64,000 nucleotides of DNA, taken from Rhodopirellula sp. (lineage in GTDB: Bacteria > Planctomycetota > Planctomycetia > Pirellulales > Pirellulaceae). Shown here one piece after another: positions 10,137-18,917 of the stretch. The first letter of the stretch is position 1; each line of letters begins with the position of its first letter. The DNA is taken from NCBI GenBank assembly GCA_002690925.1, contig NZGD01000127.1:52801-116800 (forward strand), written 5' to 3'. The notes under the pieces were generated by a model. That model saw only the letters and a program-made list of their open reading frames with translations. It searched no databases and had not been told where the DNA came from. The position numbers and the translations under genes are program-made.

Positions 10137-11087
10137 ATGAGTGTGTTTTTGAACCTTCCCAGCATGGCCTGGGTAAATCGGGCGCCGGGGATGATGGTGC
10201 TGGTGTTGTTGGGCTGCGGAATCTGTTTTGGGCAGACCTCAGGCATACCAAATCAGACAGAGGATGAAAAAACAATCCGAAAGGCGGTTGCTTCCTACGC
10301 TGATGCCTTCAATCGACAGGATGCTAAGGCGTTAGCCAGTCACTGGTCGCCCGAAGCAGTTTATGTAACGCCAATGGACGGACGCAGAATCATCGGTCGA
10401 AAGGCAATTGAAGATCAGTTTTCAAACGTGTTTGATAATACTGATGGCCTGAAAATCGATGTCGTTGTGAATGCGATTGAATTTGTTTCACCAAATGTTG
10501 CGGTGGAGCAGGGACGGACAACCATTGGAGGGACTGACGTTGAGAGCCGGGTAACTGAATACTCGGCTGTACATGTTCGTAGAGATGGCGTTTGGCTTCT
10601 GGATCGTGTCGAGGAAAAGGTTGAAGAAACTCCAGTATCCAATTATGAACATTTGAAACCATTGGACTGGCTGGTGGGAACTTGGGTCGATGAGGATGAA
10701 GCAGGGCGGATCGAAACAGTCTGTCACTGGACGAAGAATCAGAATTTTCTGCATCGTGCCTTTACCGTTGCCGATCAGCAGGGTGTGCACTTGTCTGGGA
10801 TGCAAATCATTGGCTGGGATGCGGTTGAAAAACGGATCCGCTCATGGACCTTTGATTCTGACGGAGGTTTCGCGACGGGAATCTGGTCATCTGAAGAGAC
10901 CGATGGTCAGGATCCTGCAAGCTGGCATGTGCGGAAGAAAGGGCATACCGCTACGGGGCATACAACTTCAGCGGTCAATGTACTGACTCGTCAGGGTGAT
11001 CGCGGGTTCGCGTTCAAATCCGTGAGTCGAACTTTCGATGGGCAAATGCTGCCTAATATCGCCGAAGTCATCGTGACACGTAAGTGA
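10137..11087 (+). CDS. Exported SnoaL-like / DUF4440 protein
   Basis: The chosen ATG has AAGG nine bases upstream and gives a 316-residue protein with a hydrophobic export signal at about residues 18-32 (cleavage near CFG-Q). Residues 40-165 match the SgcJ/EcaC-type NTF2-like (SnoaL, DUF4440) fold: EKTIRKAVASYADAFNRQD, SHWSPEAVYVTPMDGR, IIGRKAIEDQF and YSAVHVRRDGVWLLDRV. The second half (LKPLDWLVGTWVDED onward) resembles a DUF1579-like lipocalin-type domain. Two-domain secreted proteins of this layout recur in planctomycetes and no enzymatic function is established. No operon partner is evident; the neighbour 90 bases downstream has its own export signal. Confidence 0.82.
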   Translation: MSVFLNLPSMAWVNRAPGMMVLVLLGCGICFGQTSGIPNQTEDEKTIRKAVASYADAFNRQDAKALASHWSPEAVYVTPMDGRRIIGRKAIEDQFSNVFDNTDGLKIDVVVNAIEFVSPNVAVEQGRTTIGGTDVESRVTEYSAVHVRRDGVWLLDRVEEKVEETPVSNYEHLKPLDWLVGTWVDEDEAGRIETVCHWTKNQNFLHRAFTVADQQGVHLSGMQIIGWDAVEKRIRSWTFDSDGGFATGIWSSEETDGQDPASWHVRKKGHTATGHTTSAVNVLTRQGDRGFAFKSVSRTFDGQMLPNIAEVIVTRK

Positions 11088-11177
11088 TACTTTTTTGTCA
11101 CTCGTTTTTGTAAGTGATTCGGCTATTCCGCCACGTTTTGCAATCCAAAAGATTCGTTAATTTTCGCAGGTACTTGA

Positions 11178-12608
11178 ATGTTTTTATCCTTGTCAAACCT
11201 TAGTCGCTTGATGGTTCAGCGATCGTGGTTCTGTGCTTTGATCTTGATGCTCTCGATGTCCATCGGCGCCGAAGTACTTGCTCGAGGCGGCGGTGGACGT
11301 AGTAATGGTGGTAGCCGCAATGGTGGTGCCAGTAGTGGCAGTGTTAGTCGTGGCAGTGTCAGTCGTGGCGGGGGAGCTTCGCCTTCGATGAGTCGGCCCA
11401 CTGCATCGTCCAGTCGATCGAGTACATCGGCGAACCGCGCGCAGATGCCTCAAGGGGGAACGCGCCCTTCAGTGTCGGGCAGTCGTCCAATTGGAAGCGG
11501 GACTTCGCGGCCAAATGTTGGGTCAGGAAATGTTGGGTCGGATGCTCGTCCGTCACAGAACCAGTTGCAAAAATTCCTTGACCTACCCTCTGGCGGTGGC
11601 GGGGCATTTCGTCCTGCGTCTGGAAGTCGCACGGCGCGGGGAAATCGTACTATTGATGGTGTTGGGCAGATGCCTTCCAGCAATGCAGCAAGCGATTTTT
11701 TGCAAAATCGAGGTCCACAAACCGGGCAGCTTCCGGGGCTCGCCGATCGTGCGAATCTGCCTGGGACGAGAGAGCTCCGAGCGGGGGCGGGTGATCGGGT
11801 GAATGCAGCTGAGCGACAAGACCGAGTGAACGATCGTGGGAAGCGATCGGAGGGTCGTGAGGATCGAATGGGGACACGTCAGGATCGACGCACGACCGGT
11901 AATGGGAATCGGGTCGGGCGAGTCGAAGATATGTCGCAGCGGACCCAGGATCGTTACGATCGACGTGATGAGGTGCGAGAGCAAATGCATGACCATTATC
12001 CTCGCTACGATTTCTACAAGGACCATCCTGACTACGCACGTTACCGCTGGAATCATCCTTACCATTGGGCGACTTGGGCCGCCGTTTCGAATTGGTTTCC
12101 CTGGGGCTGGGCAAATGCGAGACAATATAATTACGGCGGAAATGTTTATTACGACAATAGCACCGTGTATTACGAAGGGCAGCCCATTGCCACAGCAGAT
12201 GAGTATGCGCAGCAGGCAATGACGATTGCGGAGTCGGCGCCGGAGCCCGAAGCAGATTCGGATTGGATGTCACTGGGGGTTTTTGCTTTGACGCAGGATG
12301 GAGAAGCGTCGGGGCCGGCACCTACCCAGTTCCTGCAACTGGCTATCAGTAAAAATGGTGCTGTGGCTGGTACTTTTAATAACAGCACCACTGACAAAAG
12401 CCAGGAATTGGAAGGAGCTGTCGACCAACAGTCACAGCGGGTAGCGTGGGTTGCCACGGGTAAGCAGTGGCCAGTCATGGAAACTGGAATTTCCGGTTTG
12501 ACGGACGATCAAACACCCGTCCTGATTCATTTCGAAAATGGGGAGACACAGCAGTGGTTGATGGTCCGTTTGGAAGAACCAGAAACGACAGCTGGCAATA
12601 CCAACTGA
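11178..12608 (+). CDS. Secreted Gly/Ser/Arg-rich low-complexity protein ('protocadherin'-type planctomycete family)
   Basis: The 476-residue product starts with an export signal (hydrophobic residues about 14-30) followed at once by a Gly/Ser/Arg-rich disordered segment to about residue 150. A highly charged stretch (AERQDRVNDRGKR, EDRMGTRQDRR) spans about 200-265. Then comes an aromatic block, HYPRYDFYKDHPDYARYRW through WATWAAVSNWFPWGW, about 270-315. The last 130 residues form a compact domain with WMSLGVFALTQDGE and LQLAISKNGAVAGTF. This architecture matches large planctomycete secreted proteins often mislabelled mu-protocadherin; the role is unknown and cell-surface location is inferred. 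Short direct repeats inside the coding region (NVGSGNVGSD) suggest slippage in the disordered part. Confidence 0.78.
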   Translation: MFLSLSNLSRLMVQRSWFCALILMLSMSIGAEVLARGGGGRSNGGSRNGGASSGSVSRGSVSRGGGASPSMSRPTASSSRSSTSANRAQMPQGGTRPSVSGSRPIGSGTSRPNVGSGNVGSDARPSQNQLQKFLDLPSGGGGAFRPASGSRTARGNRTIDGVGQMPSSNAASDFLQNRGPQTGQLPGLADRANLPGTRELRAGAGDRVNAAERQDRVNDRGKRSEGREDRMGTRQDRRTTGNGNRVGRVEDMSQRTQDRYDRRDEVREQMHDHYPRYDFYKDHPDYARYRWNHPYHWATWAAVSNWFPWGWANARQYNYGGNVYYDNSTVYYEGQPIATADEYAQQAMTIAESAPEPEADSDWMSLGVFALTQDGEASGPAPTQFLQLAISKNGAVAGTFNNSTTDKSQELEGAVDQQSQRVAWVATGKQWPVMETGISGLTDDQTPVLIHFENGETQQWLMVRLEEPETTAGNTN

Positions 12609-12631
12609 CCGCTTCCTGCTGGTGATATCAA

Positions 12632-12665
12632 GGCAGGTTAAATATCACGGCAGGTTAAATATCAC
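12632..12665. repeat. 17-bp perfect tandem duplication at porin 3' end
   Basis: The unit ggcaggttaaatatcac is repeated exactly. It covers the last codons and stop of the porin gene on the minus strand; the protein end reads NLP-stop with either one or two copies. Confidence 0.95.
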
Positions 12666-14345
12666 GGCACATTGGAGTCGATGAGCGCTTGCGGATTGCA
12701 GGTCCTTGTTGGTCCGTGTTCCGTACAAATACTCGATGCCAACCGTGACTCTTTTTTTCGGTTGGGCGAGTAGATTGATCGCCATGTAGGTCGTCTGCTT
12801 GACAGCATCAGCGTCTTGCCCAGTGGTGTTGTCAATGTCGTTGGCTGCGTAGGTGAAGTTGGAACTCAGTAAGTCGGTCCATTCGTGTGTGAGTCCGAAC
12901 ATCCAGCCGAACATCGGCAGCAAGGCAGCTTCTCCGCCGGTCACGGCGGCAGCATCCGGAAGTGATCGGTAACTGCCGATACCCTTTCCAAACAATACCT
13001 GTGAGTAGGCTTTCGTGCGTCCTGTTAACATCAGGACCCCCGTGAAGTTCATGCCCCCGGCGGGCTTTGTGGTCGTACTCTTGCCCGTGGGTTGAAAGCC
13101 TACTTCGCGGAAGAGGGCTGCAGCCTGCAGTTGAATCAGGTCAGTTGCCAATCGAACGTGTCCGACAAAATCGGGGGTTGGTGAACGCGATGTCCCCAGG
13201 CTGGGATCAAGGGCAATGATGAATTTGGTGTCTTCCATTGACACTGCCCCAGTGACAATGTCATCACAAATTGGGAACGTGTAGCGGGCCTGAGCCTGTC
13301 GTCGGTTGACCGATGAAACGGAACCCTCAAAGTCAAGCGTGGCCGGAGCCGCTGCAACATCAGTAAATGCTGTCCATGACTTGCCAACCAGCACTCGACC
13401 TGACTCTCCATACGCTTGTCGCAATCGGAATGTGTCGCTGCTGCTGAAAAAGTCACCTTCCACGTAGATTTTGACAACCTCGTCTCCTCCCTGCCATCGT
13501 GTGTCAAAGCTTAGCCTTGATTGTCTCGCATGAAATCGGGAGTTGGTTCTTGGCAACGCATCTACCGGAATCTTGGTTGTGTCAAAGGAGTCCGTCGAGT
13601 CGATTGGATCGAAATCGTATATGAAATCTGCTTTCACATAACCGCCGATTTTCATCGCTACATTTTTTCCGTAGATCAGTAACCCGTTCTTGAAGTCAGG
13701 GGCGGCGTAAAGGTCTACGCCAACATTGAATTGCGCAACAGAATTCACTCCGGATTGCCCGTAAGCCGCTGATGACTGCATGACGGGCACATCCAACGGC
13801 ATGTCCAAAGTTTCGGTCTTATCATCTTGGAAACAGACTGCATCAAACTCACTGAAATCTGTTTGACTTAGCTCTGCCTCGGTTAGACGGTAATTGAAGA
13901 GTGCTTGAACAATACCCTTGCCGGAGTCAGTATCTGATTCCGAGGCTGACGATTCTTGCCCTTCCGGAACGCCGGAAGTCAAGGATTCCTGCTCCAAGGA
14001 GAAACCAGAAGGCGTTTCACGCAGTGCAGCAAATGAGTTGATGGGAACGCGGTCGAGTCCAGCTACTTGCGGAATTGAAAAGGTGGGGAGGATCATGCGG
14101 ACGCCGGATGCCGTCATGGGCGAACTGTCTGGTTCTGTCTTGGCGGAAGTGATTTGCTTTGGGAAGTCGGGCGGCGTACCAGAATCAATCTTACGATCCT
14201 TGAAGAACGCACTCGAGGGTGAGTCCGACGGTGAGGCTGACGATGAGTCCGACGATGATGGCGCAGAATCACTGACCAAGGCGTAGCACCAAGTAGTGGC
14301 AAACGCGAGCACCAGAGTGATGGGTAAATGACTGATGCGAATCAT
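12645..14345 (-). CDS. DcaP-like outer-membrane porin
   Basis: The 566-residue product begins with an export signal (about residues 8-22) and a Ser/Asp/Pro-rich disordered segment to about residue 60. From about residue 215 it resembles the DcaP family of trimeric outer-membrane channels: KIGGYVKADFIYDFDPIDS, SRFHARQSRLSFDTRW, VKIYVEGDFF, FRLRQAYGESGRVLVGKSW. Alternating amphipathic strands continue to the end, as in a beta-barrel. DcaP channels take up dicarboxylates and other small anions. Family members often end in an aromatic residue whereas this one ends ...FNLP, where a tandem duplication lies. The N-terminal coiled coil of classical DcaP is not evident. It converges with the low-complexity secreted gene, leaving 36 bases between stops. 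Confidence 0.82.
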   Translation of the reverse strand: MIRISHLPITLVLAFATTWCYALVSDSAPSSSDSSSASPSDSPSSAFFKDRKIDSGTPPDFPKQITSAKTEPDSSPMTASGVRMILPTFSIPQVAGLDRVPINSFAALRETPSGFSLEQESLTSGVPEGQESSASESDTDSGKGIVQALFNYRLTEAELSQTDFSEFDAVCFQDDKTETLDMPLDVPVMQSSAAYGQSGVNSVAQFNVGVDLYAAPDFKNGLLIYGKNVAMKIGGYVKADFIYDFDPIDSTDSFDTTKIPVDALPRTNSRFHARQSRLSFDTRWQGGDEVVKIYVEGDFFSSSDTFRLRQAYGESGRVLVGKSWTAFTDVAAAPATLDFEGSVSSVNRRQAQARYTFPICDDIVTGAVSMEDTKFIIALDPSLGTSRSPTPDFVGHVRLATDLIQLQAAALFREVGFQPTGKSTTTKPAGGMNFTGVLMLTGRTKAYSQVLFGKGIGSYRSLPDAAAVTGGEAALLPMFGWMFGLTHEWTDLLSSNFTYAANDIDNTTGQDADAVKQTTYMAINLLAQPKKRVTVGIEYLYGTRTNKDLQSASAHRLQCAVIFNLP

Positions 14346-14911
14346 GAGGGAGTTTGGCAGGGAGAAGATTTTCGGAATCTACCTGAGGATTACCAAATCC
14401 GCGAACCTCTTTGGAAGTTCAGTTTGAATCATTCGTGAAACATGGAAATGAAACTTCTTTTTGAGCTGGTCGGTAGAATCTCCTGCATCGGATCATTGCG
14501 AGTGACTGGAGTTCAGCTTCGATGCAGCTGGTTGTGACCGATCGAATCGCCGATCAAGCACCACGTTTGCAAGACAGTCATTCATGCAGGCATCGGTTTG
14601 GACGAGTCGTGTACCACTTTTTTGTTCCGTACGGCTTTGTACGGTGCGCTGTTTTAGATCAAACGTGGGTCGATTCTTCAGCGGTGCCTGAGGCGGTGGA
14701 GGTTCGCGTATGGGATGTTTCTGTCTAATCAACCACAATCATTCTTGGTGATGATTTTGGTTCGTCGTCAGTCGTCCTTGATAACGCCTTGGGGAAATGG
14801 ACACTCGCCGGATCTGCATGGATGCTTTTGCGTGTGAGGCGGTGCCGGCATTCAGTGGTTGCCTGTGCCGCTGGTTGGCTGCACCGCTGGCAAATACAAT
14901 TCACTTTTTAA
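14346..14911. other. Intergenic region upstream of the porin
   Basis: Short frames on both strands look random. The region presumably holds the porin promoter, since the porin reads leftward from its right-hand neighbour side; no box is clear enough to name. Confidence 0.45.
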
Positions 14912-16282
14912 TCACGCATCGAGTTCCCTGCTGGGTGTCGCTGGTTCACCCGTTTGCTTGAGGAAGTGCTTGCGTGCTAGCCACAGAAATGTTGATGAGG
15001 TGCTGGTTAGCACCAAGAAAAATGCGATCCCCGCACCGGTTGTACCCCACCAGTAACCAAGGAGCAGTGTGAGTGCAATCATCACGAACGCTGCAGTTGC
15101 GGTGACGAATAACACAAGTTGGTTTAGCCCACTGAATTTCAGATAAGCAGGTGCCAGGGAAAACATGCTCCAGAAACAGCAGCCGGTCGCGATGAGTATG
15201 AGTGCCGGGTAGCCGCTGACAAACGAGGTGCCGTACAGTCCGAGAATCGGCTTACCTGCTAGTACGATGATGGTCAGGAATACCGTGCATGTTGCACCGA
15301 CCCAAATGAGTCTCCGTTTCCGCATTGCAATTCCTTCGGACCAAGCGTGGCGTTCAATGAAGACCGCCAGGTAGGGTTGGAAGTACTTGTCTGTAGACTT
15401 GGAAAGTAACAGTATTAAACCGCCGGTCTCAGCTGCCGCTGCGAAGCTTGCGACCTCTTCGGGCGGCAGGGAAAGAAGGTCGAGGGCAATCACACTGGAA
15501 CGGAAGATCCAGGATGCGAACGTTGCCAACGTCAGGAAGGTCAGGCACTCACGGAACCAGTAGGGGCGGTCAAATTCAGGTGTTGCATTCGATGCTTCGA
15601 CCGGTGATTGTTTCCGATATGTGATACCCGCAAGAGCAACACCCAGCACGGAGCCCAACCCAAAGCATGCGACCGCCCACGGTGCGGTGAATGATTTCAT
15701 GAAATGCATTCCCAAAACCATCATGATCAGCGTCGCAGTCGGGATCACCAGTCTTGCGATGGTCGCGCCCAGAAGGGGCGCTCGAATTGCCATCAGTAAG
15801 TCAATGAAAACACCAGACAAAGCGGCGGCTGGTAGAAACAGGGCGGCAATTAGAATTGCGTGGTCCTCGGTGGCACGCTGTTGGATCATGTCGCCCAGTA
15901 ATACCAGGAGTCCCATCAAGCAACTGACAAGCAAAACCAACTGAATGGAAAACCGCCAGAAGCCCGATATGAGATGCCATTTGCCGGATGAGTGATAGAC
16001 TGGCAGGATTTGAATCGCAGCTTTTCCGGCCCCTGATTCCGAAAGCGTTGACAGTAGCGTCAGGGTGGCGATGGCTACCACGTAAGTCTCGAAGCCAGCA
16101 GGTCCAAGACTTCGGGCTACAAAAATAGAAGTGATGTAGCTGATGAGCAGACTGACAAACGACAGCATCACCAAGATTGCTGCAGAGCGATCTTGCAGAC
16201 TATTTTCGCTCGTGTTCACCGACACTATCTTTCGTGTTGCTTTTGCGATTAACCAACCAACGAATAATTCTTTTTTTGCCAC
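14912..16282 (-). CDS. Polysaccharide/lipid flippase (MATE/Wzx-like)
   Basis: The 456-residue protein has about twelve hydrophobic segments. The N-terminal pattern SYITSIFVARSLGPAGFETYVVAIATL is typical of Wzx/oligosaccharide flippases of the MOP superfamily, which move lipid-linked sugars across the inner membrane. The reported start is a GTG; there is no nearby ATG until residue 39 inside the first membrane segment, so a non-ATG start seems real, though another near-N-terminal codon is possible. The C-terminus is short and charged. No glycosyltransferase genes lie beside it, so its glycan is unknown. Confidence 0.78.
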   Translation of the reverse strand: MAKKELFVGWLIAKATRKIVSVNTSENSLQDRSAAILVMLSFVSLLISYITSIFVARSLGPAGFETYVVAIATLTLLSTLSESGAGKAAIQILPVYHSSGKWHLISGFWRFSIQLVLLVSCLMGLLVLLGDMIQQRATEDHAILIAALFLPAAALSGVFIDLLMAIRAPLLGATIARLVIPTATLIMMVLGMHFMKSFTAPWAVACFGLGSVLGVALAGITYRKQSPVEASNATPEFDRPYWFRECLTFLTLATFASWIFRSSVIALDLLSLPPEEVASFAAAAETGGLILLLSKSTDKYFQPYLAVFIERHAWSEGIAMRKRRLIWVGATCTVFLTIIVLAGKPILGLYGTSFVSGYPALILIATGCCFWSMFSLAPAYLKFSGLNQLVLFVTATAAFVMIALTLLLGYWWGTTGAGIAFFLVLTSTSSTFLWLARKHFLKQTGEPATPSRELDA

Positions 16283-16482
16283 TTATAATGATAATCGGTG
16301 TCGGTCGGGCGCGGGGAGGCGATTGTTGGTTGGTGTTTGCCGCAAGTCCACGATCTTACAATGGGGATTCAGCGTTCTTTGTGACGAAGCTGCACGCAAT
16401 GCTTAACCAGTGGGGGTTAGGTTCATTACTTAATAGGCCGTAAACTACGCTTTGAATGCGAAAAAACTGATTTATTGAGAAT

Positions 16483-18717
16483 GTGATTTTGAACCCTACA
16501 TCGCTACCAATGGCTGAGGCAGGCAAGGGACAAGAAACGAATAGTGACCGGTTGGATGAGCATAAGCGTTCCAAGCTTGGTGTGTGGATTGGGCTAGGGC
16601 TTGTGCTGGGTGTTGTCTGCGGGCTGTTTTTTGGCGATTACTGTGGCAACTTGAAGGTTCTCGGACAGGCTTATGTAGGACTGTTGCAGATGACAGTTCT
16701 ACCCTACCTGCTGCTTTCGTTGGTCTCGAAAATGGGTCGTCTTGATCCCGCACAGGCAAAGAAGCTGGGGCTGGTGACCGCTTCAGTGCTGCTTGCATTT
16801 TGGGTGCTTGCAATTCTGATAATCGTGATCGTCTCGCTTGCTTTACCTCAAATCACGGGAGCCTCGTTTTTCAGTCCTGAACATGATGCCTCATTGGTGC
16901 AACAACAGGATTTTGTGACGACGTTCATACCTACCAATGTGTTTCGCGCTTTGACGAATGAATATGTGCCCGCAGTTGTTGTGTTTTGCTTATTCTTTGG
17001 TGCAGCGCTGATGCTGACCCCCGAGAAGGAGCCGGTGCTGGATTTCCTTGATTTGTGTTCCAGTGGAATCAGTCGAGTCAATCTGTTCCTGATTCGGATT
17101 GCACCGTTGGGGTTGTTTGCGCTGACTGCCGCTGCTGCGGGAACGATGCATTTTGAGGAACTGTCACGTCTGCAGGCCTACCTGCTGATCTTTGTGGTTG
17201 CCAGCGCGGTGGCAACCTTTGGAGCCTTGCCTCTGTTGGTCACTTCGCTGACACACTTTCGTTATCGGGATTTGGTATCTGCAGCGCAGGAGCCCATGTT
17301 GACCGCCATCGCAACCGGGAAACTATTTGTTGTTTTGCCGCAGATCTCTGAACGCACTGAACAATTGTTGCATCTCGATGGCCAACCTAAGAATGGAATC
17401 GAAGATTCGACTGCTCGGATTCTGGTACCGCTTGCCTATCCGTTTCCACATATTGGAAAAATTCTAGCGTTTCTGTTCATCTCGTTTGCTGCGTGGTATG
17501 TCGGGGATGATTTGGGTTCGGTCGCGACTGCAGAAATGGCTGCTGCTGGAGTGATTTCCAGCTTTGCAAGTCCGTTGGTGAGCATTCCCTACATGCTGGA
17601 TAAGTACCAATTGCCCCAAGATTTGATGGCACTCTTCATTCTGCCAGGTTTCATCACGACGCGGGTCGCTGATGTGGTGGGTGTCATGCACTTGATGGCA
17701 TTAACGGTCATCGTTAATGAGATATTGCAGGGTAGGCTCAGGTTGCGATTAGCGCGACTATCAGGATCAATGTTGGTGATGGGAGTCTGTTTGCTTGTTG
17801 TCTGTTCTGCTGGTCGATGGTATTTGACGAGCACGAAGTTGGACTACACACTCGACGATCAGTTTTTGGCTCTCGGGATTTCACAGCCACACGATGACGT
17901 AGTCGTTTACGAATCAAGAGACGAGGTGCCGCCTCGCCGATTCAGTGGAGGTTCCATGCTGGAACAGTTGGTGCAGGAAAAGGTTCTGCGCGTTGGCTAC
18001 AGAACACGGCATCTGCCGTATTCCTATGTCAATCGGCGAAATGAATTGGTGGGCTTTGATGTTGAATTGATGCACCGGCTGGGTGCGCGCTTGGGTGTGC
18101 GTTTGGAATTTGTTCCCTACACATACGATTCAGTCATTGAGCAGTTGGATTCAGGTGAGATCGATGTTGCAATGAGTGGGTTGGTGATCAAACCTGAGCG
18201 ATTGCTTGCGGTCGGATTTTCGCGGCCGTACCAAAGAGCGACAGTCGCCGTCGTGGTTCGTGATCACCGTCGTGATGAATTTGATGCGCATGCTCTCGAT
18301 GGGATCCCGGATAGTGTTCGTAAGCTTGGCACCGATGAACTGGATGCCGCAAAACAAGCTCGTTTACGGCATCCAAATGTCGAGTTTGAAGTGGTTGACT
18401 CAATAGAGTCGTTTTTCGAGGGGGAGCGGCAAGATCTGGATGGTTTGATTCTTCCGGCTGAGGAGGGTGCTGCTTGGAATGTGCTTTATCCAGAGCATTC
18501 CGTCGTCATTCCTACGCCACCGATCCATCGCCCTGTTGGATTAGCTGTGCGGAAAAATGATGGCGAATGGGTCCGTTTGCTCGATCGATTTCTCGATTTC
18601 GAAGAGATGGATGGGGCTTTGCGACAGCTCAGGAAATACTGGGTTGAGGGCGGGGGTACGGAAGATCAACAACCACGTTGGTGCGTGCTCAGAGATGTAC
18701 TGCACTGGATTCCGTAG
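16483..18717 (+). CDS. Dicarboxylate/amino-acid:cation symporter fused to a periplasmic substrate-binding domain
   Basis: The start is a GTG (an ATG ten codons in is an alternative). Residues about 30-440 form a DAACS-type symporter (YVGLLQMTVLPYLLLSLVSK, FIPTNVFRALTNEYVPAVVV, IAPLGLFALTAAAAG, then membrane segments and PGFITTRVADVVGVMH). A last hydrophobic helix near residue 430 is followed by a linker and, from about residue 488, a complete family-3 solute-binding domain: LRVGYRTRHLPYSYVNRR, LVGFDVELMHRLGARLGVRL, LDSGEIDVAMSGLVI, VGFSRPYQRATVAVVV. These domains bind amino acids for ABC importers or receptors; here one is tethered to a secondary transporter. It may deliver substrate or gate transport. 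At 744 residues it is nearly twice a normal symporter. Confidence 0.85.
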   Translation: MILNPTSLPMAEAGKGQETNSDRLDEHKRSKLGVWIGLGLVLGVVCGLFFGDYCGNLKVLGQAYVGLLQMTVLPYLLLSLVSKMGRLDPAQAKKLGLVTASVLLAFWVLAILIIVIVSLALPQITGASFFSPEHDASLVQQQDFVTTFIPTNVFRALTNEYVPAVVVFCLFFGAALMLTPEKEPVLDFLDLCSSGISRVNLFLIRIAPLGLFALTAAAAGTMHFEELSRLQAYLLIFVVASAVATFGALPLLVTSLTHFRYRDLVSAAQEPMLTAIATGKLFVVLPQISERTEQLLHLDGQPKNGIEDSTARILVPLAYPFPHIGKILAFLFISFAAWYVGDDLGSVATAEMAAAGVISSFASPLVSIPYMLDKYQLPQDLMALFILPGFITTRVADVVGVMHLMALTVIVNEILQGRLRLRLARLSGSMLVMGVCLLVVCSAGRWYLTSTKLDYTLDDQFLALGISQPHDDVVVYESRDEVPPRRFSGGSMLEQLVQEKVLRVGYRTRHLPYSYVNRRNELVGFDVELMHRLGARLGVRLEFVPYTYDSVIEQLDSGEIDVAMSGLVIKPERLLAVGFSRPYQRATVAVVVRDHRRDEFDAHALDGIPDSVRKLGTDELDAAKQARLRHPNVEFEVVDSIESFFEGERQDLDGLILPAEEGAAWNVLYPEHSVVIPTPPIHRPVGLAVRKNDGEWVRLLDRFLDFEEMDGALRQLRKYWVEGGGTEDQQPRWCVLRDVLHWIP

Positions 18718-18770
18718 TACCACTATCCGAAAAAATGACTGTGCTTGAGATCGACTGTTGTGCTGCGGCA

Positions 18771-18804
18771 CGGGCAGGTCGGGCAGGTAGGGCAGGTAGG
18801 GCAG
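18771..18804. repeat. 9-bp unit repeated about 3.8 times
   Basis: cgggcaggt occurs twice, then agggcaggt, then agggcag, directly head to tail. It lies in the 200-base gap between the symporter and the convergent kinase gene. Confidence 0.95.
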
Positions 18805-18917
18805 TCCGGGTGCCGGTCAGCGCGGTGAGTCGCATTTCAATCTTGCGTCTGAAGTTGACATTGCTGCAAACACACGATCTTCAGTTGAGCTATTCCCTGT
18901 TGAGACGAAATCCTATT

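Noticed and set aside
13918..14286. Plus-strand frame opposite the porin N-terminal segment
   Set aside because: It arises from the Ser/Asp-rich low-complexity region of the porin.
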